DNA from: Calothrix sp. PCC 7103
Lineage (GTDB): Bacteria; Cyanobacteriota; Cyanobacteriia; Cyanobacteriales; Nostocaceae
Assembly: GCF_000331305.1 (NCBI RefSeq)
Contig: NZ_KB217478.1
Coordinates: 4,204,575 to 4,268,574, forward strand
Direction: 5' to 3'
DNA length: 64,000 bases
This document shows positions 46,008 through 55,718 of the stretch, piece after piece. The notes under the pieces are model-generated. The model was not told where the DNA came from and did not search any database. It saw only the letters and a program-made list of their open reading frames with translations. The translations under genes were made by a program, and so were the position numbers. Positions within the stretch are counted from its first letter, which is position 1. Every line of letters starts with the position of its first letter.

Positions 46008-46499
46008 TTATTTGAATGACTGTGTTGATTGCTCTTGAGGTTTCTGGAGAATAGCATTAAATTTAATCGATTTTGAAACATCTTTGAAAGTTACTTGTCC
46101 AGAAAGTCCTCCTTCTGGTACTAAGCTAGCTTGTAACCTTTCAGGTATGGCATTACACAATATAGTGTTATTAACCCTTCCAGATAAGCTGAAAGAATTA
46201 TTATGAAGTTTGCCATTTAGCGAAGGATTTTTTTCTATGTAAGTAGATATTTCTTGGTTATTTGGAGTCGATGATAAAGACGCATTCAGAAAAATTCCTG
46301 ATTGTTGAACATCTAACACCAAAGTATTTTTTTTGCAGTTAGATAAATTTTCGGCAAGTGTAATATAATATTTGCCGCTAATTGATTTTGGAGCTTTGAG
46401 TTGGCTTTCTCCGTATACTGTGACGACTTTAAACAGCAGCATAACTGAAGTTATGGCAATAGTGTAGAAGGTTAGAGATTTGACGTTAAATTGATGCAT
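46008..46499 (-). CDS. exported hypothetical protein
   Basis: 163 aa. An N-terminal hydrophobic segment (FYTIAITSVMLLFKVVTVYG) acts as a signal or anchor, followed by a beta-rich domain with one Cys pair (LSNCKKNTLVLDV, NTILCNAIPE). Not recognised. It lies between the antiporter and the AMIN protein on the same strand with short gaps (34 and 26 bp), so an operon is possible. Confidence 0.65.
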   Translation of the reverse strand: MHQFNVKSLTFYTIAITSVMLLFKVVTVYGESQLKAPKSISGKYYITLAENLSNCKKNTLVLDVQQSGIFLNASLSSTPNNQEISTYIEKNPSLNGKLHNNSFSLSGRVNNTILCNAIPERLQASLVPEGGLSGQVTFKDVSKSIKFNAILQKPQEQSTQSFK

Positions 46500-46525
46500 A
46501 AGAATCCCTTTTATTTATTCAATCT

Positions 46526-48712
46526 CTAACTGGCAACTTGTGAGTGCATATCTGCAAGTACAGATGTTAGGTGTGCGGTAACTGGACTGTAGCGACGGGT
46601 AATAAGAAGCGAGGAACGACAGTAAATTGCCAGTTGGTCAGTATATCTACCAAGGGTTTGCCGTTCAATACCCCAAGCACGACTAGTTCCTGCAATGGTT
46701 AAATCAATTCCTTCTGATGCTGCAACTACTGCTTGAATTGGTTCGACTGCTTCAACGGTTTCTACATGGATACGTTCACGTACACTAGACGGTAGCTGTT
46801 CCATAAGTGTTTGCACTTCGTAACTCAATTCTTTTTTGATGTGTTTATCTGTGACGACTTGAAGTATTTTGACTGTACAAGTATCTTTATTTAGTAGTAG
46901 TCTTAGTGCCAAAATGATGGCTAAATCGTCATGAATATTGGCAGAAAAGGGTACTAAGATACTTTCTATTTTTTGTTGACCTCTATCTATATATACTGCG
47001 ACATCAACATCTGCAGTAGAAAGAATTTGACCGACTCTGCCACCTAGACGGTTTTTACTAAAAGCTGGACGGTGCCAACCAAGTAATATTAAATTAGCTT
47101 GCTCAATGCGGGCAATTTCGATGGTTTGGCGCGCGACGTTATTGGTAATTCTAACAATTGGCTGAATTTGATAAAAATTTGCTGGGTCGAAACGATAAAT
47201 GAGTTCTTCTAACTCTTGCTGACGTTGGCGAATCATTTTCTCAGCTTCGGCTGGAGTACTTTCAAAAGCATAGTCTTCAGGAAGCTCAATTAAGCTCAAG
47301 GGATTTACTATAGTGTTTTGCTGACGATTAAAACTAATTGCAGTTGCTAAATGTAGTAATCCTCTTTGGGTGCTGGGGTTAGCAACTGGTACCAAAATTC
47401 GGTAAGGACGTTCACTTGAAGAAACACTAACCGTTGCGGCGGCATTAATTTCTTCAGTATCCATTTCTGGCTCAATAATATCTTTACGTATCAAACGTTT
47501 AGGATATGTTAGCTCCAGCAATGGGGAAGTCATAAACGTTGTGACTAATGCCATAATCACTAGCATTGTAAATAGAAGCGGCGAAATGACTTTCAGTTCC
47601 AAACCAATGTTAAGAACAATCAACTCTGTTAAACCACGAGTATTCATTAACCAACCAAGAGCAGATGCTTCACGCTTATTGATTCCACAAACCCGCGCGG
47701 CAATGTAAGTCCCGATATATTTACCTGCAATTGCAACTAATAATACAAGTAAACATAATCCCCATAATTGTGGACTATTGAGTAAACCGATTTGTGTTTT
47801 TAATCCACTATACGCAAAAAACACGGGTAACAAAAATATTAAGACAAAATCTTCAGTTTTAACGGCAAGTTCGCGTACTAAACCCTCATTTTTAGGCATA
47901 ACAGCCCCAAGTAAAAAGGCACCAAAAATTAAGTGTATTCCGATATATTCTGTAATTAATGCTGATGCAACTACACCGCTATAAATCAGAGCCATTGTTA
48001 ACTGACTTAAGCGTCCAGCACGTTCATAAGAGCGAGAAAGACGTTTGAGAAACCAACGTCCTATAGTAAACATGAAACCGATGTAGAGTAAACTCTCAAT
48101 AATCGTTAATACTGCTTTTTGGTCGATACTACCATTACGCGCAACAGCAATTGCAACAGCTAGTACGCACCAAGCTGTTACATCATCAACTGCTGCACAA
48201 GTCAATGCTAATGTTCCCAATCTAGTACGCTGCAAATTATTTTCGGTTATAATACGCGCTAATACTGGAAACGCTGTAATAGACATTGCGGCGCCTAAAA
48301 ATAAAGTAAATGCAGTAAACGGTACACTGCTAATAGAAACTAAAGGATACAGTATTACCGCTAAGAAAGTACCTAGACAAAAAGGTACTAATATACTGAT
48401 ATGCGATGTCAATATTGCTGTTTCTAAATTGCCTGTCAGGTATTTAGGGTCTAATTCCAACCCAATCAAGAACATGAAAAATATTAACCCTACTTGCGAC
48501 AGCACATTTAAAAAAGGAACTGCTTCAGAAGGAAATAAAGTAGCTGCTACCCCAGGAGCAACCAGACCAAGCAGCGAAGGACCAAGCATAATACCTGCGA
48601 CAATTTCACCGATTACTAATGGTTGATTAATCCATCTAAATGCTACCCCTACAAGCCTTGATAATCCTATTACTACTAGAATTTCAAGTAAAACTATAAC
48701 GACTATATGCAT
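46526..48712 (-). CDS. CPA2 cation/H+ antiporter with tandem USP domains
   Basis: 728 aa. About 12 membrane helices (1-400) with the CPA2 core: FLFLIGLELDPKYL-type helix, LTCAAVDDVTAWCVLAVAIA (DD pair for ion exchange), FGAFLLGAVMPKN and WLMNTRGLTELIVLNIGLEL. The cytoplasmic tail (about 430-715) has two UspA-like units, with LLGWHRP and LTIAGTSRAWGIERQ. Family: KefB/NapA-like Na+ or K+/H+ exchange, gated by the USP tail. Ion not determinable. Confidence 0.9.
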   Translation of the reverse strand: MHIVVIVLLEILVVIGLSRLVGVAFRWINQPLVIGEIVAGIMLGPSLLGLVAPGVAATLFPSEAVPFLNVLSQVGLIFFMFLIGLELDPKYLTGNLETAILTSHISILVPFCLGTFLAVILYPLVSISSVPFTAFTLFLGAAMSITAFPVLARIITENNLQRTRLGTLALTCAAVDDVTAWCVLAVAIAVARNGSIDQKAVLTIIESLLYIGFMFTIGRWFLKRLSRSYERAGRLSQLTMALIYSGVVASALITEYIGIHLIFGAFLLGAVMPKNEGLVRELAVKTEDFVLIFLLPVFFAYSGLKTQIGLLNSPQLWGLCLLVLLVAIAGKYIGTYIAARVCGINKREASALGWLMNTRGLTELIVLNIGLELKVISPLLFTMLVIMALVTTFMTSPLLELTYPKRLIRKDIIEPEMDTEEINAAATVSVSSSERPYRILVPVANPSTQRGLLHLATAISFNRQQNTIVNPLSLIELPEDYAFESTPAEAEKMIRQRQQELEELIYRFDPANFYQIQPIVRITNNVARQTIEIARIEQANLILLGWHRPAFSKNRLGGRVGQILSTADVDVAVYIDRGQQKIESILVPFSANIHDDLAIILALRLLLNKDTCTVKILQVVTDKHIKKELSYEVQTLMEQLPSSVRERIHVETVEAVEPIQAVVAASEGIDLTIAGTSRAWGIERQTLGRYTDQLAIYCRSSLLITRRYSPVTAHLTSVLADMHSQVAS

Positions 48713-48973
48713 CTTTCCCTCACTAGCTAATGTCCAGTGTCCTTAAGATAATTAATGAAATCAGTCATGAAAGTCAACTCTTTTTAGTTGCTATTATCGC
48801 CTATTTATTGTTTTCTAAAGATTTATTTTTTTTCGTTATTTATAATCTTGCTAACACAGTTAACTTGAAATGTCGAGTTAATTCTTATCATTTATGTAAA
48901 AACTATTTGTAAATATATTTTCTTAAAGATTAATTATGAAGTTTTATGTAGATTATGTTACAAATGTTTAATC

Positions 48974-49072
48974 GTAGGTTGGGTGGAGGAACGGAACCCA
49001 ACATTAACAATTCGCAATTACCAATTCGCAATTACCTTGTTGGGTTACGCACTCGCGCTCCACCCAAGCTAC
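48974..49072. repeat. long variant of the GTAGGTTGGGTGGAGG repeat
   Basis: Inverted ends gtaggttgggtggagg... and ...ctccacccaagctac with an internal duplicated aattcgcaattacc unit. It fills most of the gap before the CHASE2 kinase (48713-49199), where no gene is supported. The last part also has the agaaacccggtttct palindrome (49157-49171). Confidence 0.7.
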
Positions 49073-49199
49073 AACTACAAGTAATGTAAAATCTATAGTG
49101 TATGCACTATGGTAAGCAAAATTACAAATCTCAATGCTAAATGTTATCAAGATTTAAGAAACCCGGTTTCTATATCCTATTAAGTTAAATGGGTGCGCG

Positions 49200-51608
49200 A
49201 TGCTAAAAAGTCTACAGGACGGACGTTATCGAATTATCGCAGCTATTGGAGGCGGGGGATTTGGGCGCATTTATGTTGCGGAAGATACTCGGCGCCCTGG
49301 TAATCCTAGATGTGTTGTCAAGCATCTCCAGCCTGCTAGTAGGGAATTAAATTTTTTGGAACTTGCGCGGCGCCTATTTAACACAGAGGCAGAAATTCTT
49401 GAGCAGCTTGGTCGGCACGAGCAAATACCCCAATTACTCGCATATTTTGAGGAAAATGAGGAATTTTACTTAGTTCAGGAATTTATTGATGGTATTTCAC
49501 TGTCTGATGAGTTAGTTAATAATGCTAAGTTTGATGAAGCCCAGGTAATTGTGCTTTTGCAAGATATACTTAGTATTTTAGTATTTGTCCACGCGCACAA
49601 CTGTATTCATCGGGATATTAAACCGAGTAATTTAATTCGGCGTGCGAGCGATGGCAAGTTGGTTTTGATTGATTTTGGTGCGGTTAAACAAATTCGTCAA
49701 CTACCAAATAATTCGGGGCAATCGGAAATGAGTGTTGCAATTGGCACTCAAGGATATATGCCAAATGAGCAATCTGGTGGTAAACCCAGACTAAATAGTG
49801 ATATTTACGCATTAGGTATAGTAGCAATTCAAGCGATAACTGGCTTACGTCCTTCAAAGTTACCCGAAGACCCTAATACTGGTGAAATAGTTTGGCGCCA
49901 TCAAGCAAGAGTTAGTAACAAGCTAGCGGATATTATCGATAAGATGGTGCGCTACGATTATCGTACTCGCTATCAATCTGCAACTGAAGTACTACAAGCT
50001 TTACAAGAAATAACAAATCCGGCTTTGGCAAATAAACGATACACTTGGAAACAATTTTATCGTAGTGGTTTGAGTATTATTGGCGCCAGTTGGTTAGTAA
50101 CTATAGCATTGGTTTTGGGAGTTCGTGAACTAAAATTATTTCAACCATTAGAACTTGCTGCTTACGACCGAATGATGCGGTTGCGATTTACAACTGAGTT
50201 TTACCAAAGTTTAAGTTACGAAGACCAAGCGAACCAAAATACCGACCGAAACTTATTAGTAGTTAATGTTGGTGATGAAAACATATCTAACGATACTATA
50301 AATAAGTTATTAATTAAGCTTCAATCTTACAAACCAAGTGTAATAGGCTTAAATTTATATAAGCCTCAACAAAAATTAGCTGCTTTTAGTAGGCAACATA
50401 ATATCATCGGTGTTTGTGGTCTTGGTAGCTCATCAAAACCAGCAATTTCACCACCTTCACTTCCAATAGAAAACATCGGTTTTAACGATGTGTTGGTAGA
50501 CGACGATAATATTGTGCGACGCAGTTTACTATTTGCCAATCCTGACACAAGCAAAAAATGCACAACCCAATATTCCTTTGCAGCTTTACTTGCAACTCAA
50601 TTTCTCCAACAGAAGGGTTTACAAACTAACTTTACTCCAAAAGGAGAGTGGAAAATAGGACAAGTCTCAATACAACCCCTCAATTCTAATTCTGGTGGGT
50701 ATCGCAGAACACGTGATGCACGGGGTTATGAAATTATGCTTGATTATCATTCAGTCGGTGAAATAGCAGAGAAAGTTAGTCTAGATAATGTGCTGGCAAA
50801 CCGAATCGACCCTGCTAAGGTGAAAGACCGTATTATTATAGTTGGGACGAGTATATCAAAATCTAACCCAGGTTTTTACACTCCCTATAGTCAACGGCGC
50901 CGAATTAGCGGTGTACAACTTCAAGCGCAAGCAGTTAGTCAAATTTTGAACGCTGTAACTGATAATCGTCCTTTATTAAAAATTTGGTCAGAATATGAGC
51001 AAATAGCATGGATTAGTTTTTGGGCACTCGCTGGAGGTATTCTCTCGTGGCCACTACGTCGCTTTTGGGTTTTATTCCCTAGCAAAGTTGCTATATTGCT
51101 CGTACTGTTACTAACTACATTCTATATTTTTACGCAGTCCGGCTGGGTACCTCTTATTGCTCCAGCTCTGGCTTTAATAATAACAGGATGGATGGTAGCA
51201 GGTTTGCGGGTTTATTTGAATAAACATCAATTGAAAATCCGCACTCCTCGCACTTCTATATCTAGGATACAGAAACAAGTTGGAGACTCACAGCTAATAA
51301 CAGTTCCACCAATTAGCATTTTACAAGGTTCGGGGAATACCGTACTTGAAGGAGAATCAAGAGCAAATCAAATTACTCGCTACACAATCACTTGTGAACA
51401 AGGACAACAGCTAACACTAGATTTATTAGAAGGTGACATAAATATAAAAGTAATCGACCCAGATGGTATTACTATTACTACCGCTATAACTAAAGCTATG
51501 GGACAAAAAACCCAATGGCAAGGTTTAGTATCTACACGCGGAGATTTTATACTGGAAGTCGCCACTATTAATGAATCTTATTATTCAGTAAGCGTCAGCG
51601 TTCAGTAA
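49200..51608 (+). CDS. Ser/Thr protein kinase with CHASE2 and PPC-like domains
   Basis: 802 aa. Kinase domain (about 8-275): [18 protein letters not shown] Lys, [12 protein letters not shown] catalytic loop and IDFGAVKQI (DFG). One membrane helix (about 290-310) leads to an extracytoplasmic CHASE2 sensor (roughly 315-595), then three helices (about 600-685). The C-terminal tail (about 705-802: [37 protein letters not shown]) resembles PPC-type beta domains. With an odd or even number of helices the tail's side is uncertain. Likely senses an extracellular signal and phosphorylates cytoplasmic proteins. Confidence 0.9.
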   Translation: MLKSLQDGRYRIIAAIGGGGFGRIYVAEDTRRPGNPRCVVKHLQPASRELNFLELARRLFNTEAEILEQLGRHEQIPQLLAYFEENEEFYLVQEFIDGISLSDELVNNAKFDEAQVIVLLQDILSILVFVHAHNCIHRDIKPSNLIRRASDGKLVLIDFGAVKQIRQLPNNSGQSEMSVAIGTQGYMPNEQSGGKPRLNSDIYALGIVAIQAITGLRPSKLPEDPNTGEIVWRHQARVSNKLADIIDKMVRYDYRTRYQSATEVLQALQEITNPALANKRYTWKQFYRSGLSIIGASWLVTIALVLGVRELKLFQPLELAAYDRMMRLRFTTEFYQSLSYEDQANQNTDRNLLVVNVGDENISNDTINKLLIKLQSYKPSVIGLNLYKPQQKLAAFSRQHNIIGVCGLGSSSKPAISPPSLPIENIGFNDVLVDDDNIVRRSLLFANPDTSKKCTTQYSFAALLATQFLQQKGLQTNFTPKGEWKIGQVSIQPLNSNSGGYRRTRDARGYEIMLDYHSVGEIAEKVSLDNVLANRIDPAKVKDRIIIVGTSISKSNPGFYTPYSQRRRISGVQLQAQAVSQILNAVTDNRPLLKIWSEYEQIAWISFWALAGGILSWPLRRFWVLFPSKVAILLVLLLTTFYIFTQSGWVPLIAPALALIITGWMVAGLRVYLNKHQLKIRTPRTSISRIQKQVGDSQLITVPPISILQGSGNTVLEGESRANQITRYTITCEQGQQLTLDLLEGDINIKVIDPDGITITTAITKAMGQKTQWQGLVSTRGDFILEVATINESYYSVSVSVQ

Positions 51609-51633
51609 ATTCTGAATTATTAATATTTGGAGA

Positions 51634-51707
51634 CGGGGTCGACGAGGCTCGAACTCGCAACTTCCGCCGTGACAGGGCGGTGCTCTAACCGATTGAACTA
51701 CGACCCC
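51634..51707 (-). tRNA. tRNA-Asp (GUC)
   Basis: 74-nt cloverleaf on the minus strand: acceptor GGGGTCG/CGACCCC, D-arm with AGTTCAATCGGTTAGAGC, anticodon arm CCGCC-CTGTCAC-GGCGG with anticodon GTC, T-arm GTTCGAGCC, discriminator G, CCA not encoded. It lies between the two kinase genes. Confidence 0.96.
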
Positions 51708-51853
51708 AAGTAGTAGTTTGTTTTAAAGAGCGTCTGCTCTTTTCGGCAACTTATTCATTATGCTCAGATAAAATAAATTTGTCAAGTGCCTCTTCAAATT
51801 TTATCAACTAAATTTTATCTACTGGTGTCAATGTATAACATAGATGTATTTCA

Positions 51854-53503
51854 TTATACATTCTTATCTCGAAATACTGGGCGTGATATGACGTGCGAGA
51901 CTTTGGAAACAGCATAGTTAAGCCATTCTCGAACGCTGAATTTTTGATTTCGCTGATTTTCGGCTAATTGACTGATAATTTCTGGCTTCTTTTTTTCCAG
52001 ATGTAACCGCAACATATTTTTGCTCTCATTCAATTCAATAATTGACTTTGTATTTTCAATCGACTCTAAACAATCAATAATTTGTTGACGTTGACGTGCA
52101 GACAAGGTGAGAGTTATTACCTTTTCACACTTACCTGGATTCTCCAACGAGAAAAACAGTAAATGGTAATAACCTGTATTTACAAGAGCTTGTGCAATTT
52201 TTTGGCTCTTCCTATCCTTCATGTCGAGAAAATACGACAGCCAGCGTGTTAAATCAAACTTTTTATCACATAAAGTTGTCACCCAAAGCAATAAGGGGTA
52301 CAAATTTTTCTGAAAGATAAATTCAGTATTAGTAATTTGCTTAAGTAGTACATCTATTTCTTTTTTCGGTAGCATTGCCCACAGGGTAGGGATGCTACCT
52401 TGGGTTGATTGTAGTAAATGCGGAAAGCAAATTAGTGCCTTTGGTTTATTCACAGGCCATGTTTTCTGCAAACAAATTTTTTCGGATATTGAGGTAACGG
52501 GTACTAGTTGTACATTTGCAGGATTATAAGATTGGTTTGTTGAGTTAAGAACTTCGCCATTCTCCAACTGCTGGATACGTTCCAAACTACTTAAAATTTT
52601 TCCTATATCTTGAGGACGGTTTTTGACTTCTTTTGCTAAACAAGTCATTACTAGCTCTTGTAGCTCTCTAGGAATTCTCAAGTCAGGATTTATTTCTTTA
52701 AATGCTGGTGGTGCTTGAAACCTATGTGCTTGATACCAATCTCCAAACGAATTGGTTTTGAGCGCAAAAGGATGTTGTCCTGCAAGCATTTCGTACATTA
52801 GTACTCCCAAACTGTAAATATCAGAACGCACATCTATCAATTTGCGTCCCTCCATATGTTCTGGAGAGCAATAAGGCAAACTACCAATAAAAGATTCAGT
52901 CAGGGTCATTCCAGCACGCTCTGTTAAAAACTTAGCAATGCCAAAATCTAGTATTTTTACTACATCCCCTTGTTTTGCATCCTCGGCAAGAAAGATATTT
53001 TCAGGTTTAATATCGCGGTGTAAAACAGGGTATATTTCTCCTTTGAGGCTAATTCCTTGATGCGCGCATTGTAAACCTAAACAAATTTGATAGATAATTT
53101 CTAATGATTTAATTAGATTTAATGAATTAGATTTAATAATAGATTTGAGATTTCTACCTTGTAGGTATTCCATCACATAAAACGGAATTTTATCATCAGT
53201 GACACCATAACTTAAAACACGAGCAATTTGTTTACTCTTACGTCCTAATTGGGCGCCAATAAAAATTTCTCTACCAAAGCGTTGTGAGATTTGCTGGTTA
53301 TCAATACTTAAAGATAGAATCTTGACTGCTACAGGCATTCCACCCTTAGCAGCATCTTCAGCCAGGTAAACCCTGCCCATTCCACCTTTACCAATTAAAT
53401 CTCTAATTAAATAACGATTATTTAAAAATTTTCCTATGTATCCGTCTAACTCTGCCTTATGCATTACTTCGTTTTTAATATCCGACAACATAGAAGTTTT
53501 CAT
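51854..53503 (-). CDS. Ser/Thr protein kinase with unknown C-terminal half
   Basis: 549 aa. N-terminal kinase (about 28-295): IGKGGMGRVYLAED, VAVKILS, HRDIKPENIFLAED, ILDFGIAKF and SLPYCSPEHMEG are all intact, so it should be active. No membrane segment. The C-terminal half (300-549; DVLLKQITNTEFIFQKNLYP, ALVNTGYYHLLFFSLENP, LTLSARQRQQIIDCLESI) is helical and known to me only from cyanobacterial kinases. Input and substrates unknown. Confidence 0.88.
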   Translation of the reverse strand: MKTSMLSDIKNEVMHKAELDGYIGKFLNNRYLIRDLIGKGGMGRVYLAEDAAKGGMPVAVKILSLSIDNQQISQRFGREIFIGAQLGRKSKQIARVLSYGVTDDKIPFYVMEYLQGRNLKSIIKSNSLNLIKSLEIIYQICLGLQCAHQGISLKGEIYPVLHRDIKPENIFLAEDAKQGDVVKILDFGIAKFLTERAGMTLTESFIGSLPYCSPEHMEGRKLIDVRSDIYSLGVLMYEMLAGQHPFALKTNSFGDWYQAHRFQAPPAFKEINPDLRIPRELQELVMTCLAKEVKNRPQDIGKILSSLERIQQLENGEVLNSTNQSYNPANVQLVPVTSISEKICLQKTWPVNKPKALICFPHLLQSTQGSIPTLWAMLPKKEIDVLLKQITNTEFIFQKNLYPLLLWVTTLCDKKFDLTRWLSYFLDMKDRKSQKIAQALVNTGYYHLLFFSLENPGKCEKVITLTLSARQRQQIIDCLESIENTKSIIELNESKNMLRLHLEKKKPEIISQLAENQRNQKFSVREWLNYAVSKVSHVISRPVFRDKNV

Positions 53504-53803
53504 AAATATTAAGCTTTCATCCCATAGTTCTAATAGCCCTTACAGTTACTTACTTTTTAAGTATAGCGATGTTCAAAACCACTATTATAAAAGAATTGAA
53601 TAGAGTTCATAAAAATTAGTTCAAGTAAGAATAAAATATATATAAAGTCAATAAATAGCCTGTGTAAAACTATCTACACTAAGGTTTAACACATACTTCA
53701 AGCTATCCATATGAGAAAATTCACTGAAACATAAAAACCGCTCAATAAGCGGTTATGATTACTTCAGTACATATACTTATGTAGTTTTTACTATCCTGAA
53801 GTA
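53504..53803. other. intergenic region upstream of the kinase, left of the IS
   Basis: 300 bp, AT-rich, presumably the kinase promoter. A 7-bp hairpin, aaccgct/agcggtt, lies at 53736-53754. No gene supported. Confidence 0.4.
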
Positions 53804-53837
53804 GGCATTGCCCACCCAGCCCTTTCAACGCGAACTA

Positions 53838-54199
53838 GTGAACTAGTGTAGCAAGGCAGATGGCAGAGGGCAGATGGCAGAAGTGAAAAGCCTTATGAAA
53901 CATACGCTTTTTACTCTTTCAACTGTACTACTATTTTAGTCAAGCTGCACTAGTAACATAAGTACTAAAAGCTTAAGTAATTGGTTGCTTAAAAATAAGG
54001 TATTTTTTATAAAATATTAAATATACGAACTTTCAAAGTGGCAAGTATGTTTTCTTATTTATACATCTTATCAAATACGGTTTTATTCATAACTTTGTCT
54101 TAGATAAAACATCATATTTGATAAATTGTTGACATGAAAAATATGCACGAAAATATTTTACGTGCGGTAAGCAGTTAAAAAATATTCTTTCTTTTATAA
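53838..54199. other. non-coding 3' segment inside the IS
   Basis: About 360 bp between the left terminal repeat and the transposase stop. It begins with gaactagt repeats and a ggcagatggcagagggcaga repeat, then is AT-rich. Unusually long for a 3' flank of a simple IS; no gene supported. Confidence 0.4.
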
Positions 54200-55576
54200 C
54201 TAACTTTGTGATTTCTTTTTTTGGTGGGTCTCTAAAAGTCGTGCGGTAGAAACATGGCGATGGTTACTATTAACTATTAAAGGTTCTCGCTTTTTTTTCT
54301 TACCTCTCGTTGCTTTTAAAAAACGTTTCAAATGTACACCATCTGCAAGTCGTTGTAGAAGTTCTGCTATTTGGTCAAGAGAATATGTACCAAACACTTC
54401 CCACTTTGGTGGTGGTATCGCAATCATCATCCCTCTATATATTCCTTGAATCTCATCTACCAAATAAAAATCAGATAAGCCAACTTCAATTTTATTAACT
54501 CCATGTACACTTCCCAAGGCACCTCGTAAAGTCGCAAGTATATTGTATGCAACTAATGCCATTGAAAAAGAAAATAATGCAGCTTTGGGGTAGGCTAAAG
54601 TCTGAATTTCGCCGTTAAAATTTTCAGTGACAGTTTGAAAAAGTGTTTCTATTTTCCAACGATTGCGGTATATTTCAGCAACTTCGACTGCGTTTGCATC
54701 GCTACTTGGTAAGTTAGTAAAAATCGCTATTTCCCATTCTTTATCTCGCGTCGGTACATTTAGCTTTACCAAAACCCGCCTGAGTTGTAGGATTTCCCCT
54801 TCATATGATATTTCTATTTTCTGCTCAAACACTTTTCCTGTTTCAGTTTCTCCTATATACTTTAATTCACTTAATTCTTTAAATCCTAATGAACCATGTT
54901 GGCGAATTACAAAAAACGCTCCTTTCAATATTATTGTATATAAGAACTTTGCTGTACAAAAGTTACGGTCTCCACACCAAATATCTTTCGGTTTAACTAA
55001 AGCCAGTATTTGGTCAAATGACGCGCGCTCTTGAGCGTGACCGTCCTCAACTAATAAAACATCTGTTACTAACTTTGATGCTTGGTCTAATATTGCTATT
55101 GCTTTACCTGGTAGAGAAGAAGCTGCATAAGCGCGGATTGCATCTAGTCTATGGTCTGTTGCCGCAAGGCAGGTACCATCTACAAATTTCAGTTTATAAC
55201 CTGTCAATAAATCTGCTTGTTCTCCACCCATTGCTTGAATTAAATACATTAAATCACTTGCTGTTTCTCGTAATAATGCTTGACTTACATTTAATTCAAT
55301 TCCAGAGAGCTTGTTATATAATGCGGTTGTACTTACTATTTTTTCTATTGCTTTCGCTCTATAAGCAGCATGGACTGACTTATGAATCCCACATACGACC
55401 AAACTCATTAAATCGACCTGACTTGAAAACAATAAATCTTGCTGATATTGAACAGTCGCATGTGCCTCAAATATTTTATCCAAGCGTTCTGGCATGAAAA
55501 TACACTCCATTAACACTCGTGCCATCACACTTATGGGACTTTCTTCTACAAATTGCTCAAAGACAGTAGATAACAT
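54200..55576 (-). CDS. IS4-family transposase (DDE)
   Basis: 458 aa from ATG 55576; a TTG five codons up is also in frame. DDE catalytic triad candidates: FVDGTCLAATD (first Asp), DIWCGDRNF (second Asp) and YRNRWKIETLFQ (Glu in the Y-x2-R-x3-E motif; the following Lys of the YREK signature is not at its usual place). The frame is intact. It lies between matched terminal repeats, so it is probably functional. The C-terminal basic tail (KATRGKKKKREP) may bind DNA. Confidence 0.92.
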   Translation of the reverse strand: MLSTVFEQFVEESPISVMARVLMECIFMPERLDKIFEAHATVQYQQDLLFSSQVDLMSLVVCGIHKSVHAAYRAKAIEKIVSTTALYNKLSGIELNVSQALLRETASDLMYLIQAMGGEQADLLTGYKLKFVDGTCLAATDHRLDAIRAYAASSLPGKAIAILDQASKLVTDVLLVEDGHAQERASFDQILALVKPKDIWCGDRNFCTAKFLYTIILKGAFFVIRQHGSLGFKELSELKYIGETETGKVFEQKIEISYEGEILQLRRVLVKLNVPTRDKEWEIAIFTNLPSSDANAVEVAEIYRNRWKIETLFQTVTENFNGEIQTLAYPKAALFSFSMALVAYNILATLRGALGSVHGVNKIEVGLSDFYLVDEIQGIYRGMMIAIPPPKWEVFGTYSLDQIAELLQRLADGVHLKRFLKATRGKKKKREPLIVNSNHRHVSTARLLETHQKKKSQS

Positions 55577-55718
55577 TTTGATGCACCACAATTATTAATA
55601 CTGTCAAGAATACCTTGAAGTCGTTCTTAATAATCAATACCAGGAGCGGCTTACAGGCGCCGTCCTAGTAGTGCATTAGTTCGCGTTGAAAGGGCTGGCA
55701 TTGCCCACCCTACTTATA

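Larger units (their letters stand above)
53804..55710. mobile_element. IS4-family insertion sequence with 14-bp target duplication
   Basis: The IS spans 53818-55696 (1879 bp). Its ends are perfect 20-bp terminal inverted repeats (53818-53837, agccctttcaacgcgaacta, and 55677-55696), extending with mismatches to about 33 bp. Immediately outside both ends is the identical 14-bp ggcattgcccaccc (53804-53817 and 55697-55710), the target-site duplication. The target was a small dispersed hairpin repeat. IS4-group elements make long duplications, so this fits. Intact ends, duplication and transposase suggest recent insertion. Confidence 0.85.

Noticed and set aside
48730-48912. Short hydrophobic frame of 60 codons between the antiporter and the CHASE2 kinase
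   Set aside because: Very AT-rich, no ribosome-binding site, no recognisable family, starting only 18 bp from the divergent antiporter start; not enough support for a gene.
54310-55497. Several plus-strand frames antisense to the transposase
   Set aside because: They are complementary shadows of the intact transposase gene with no ribosome-binding sites or known families.
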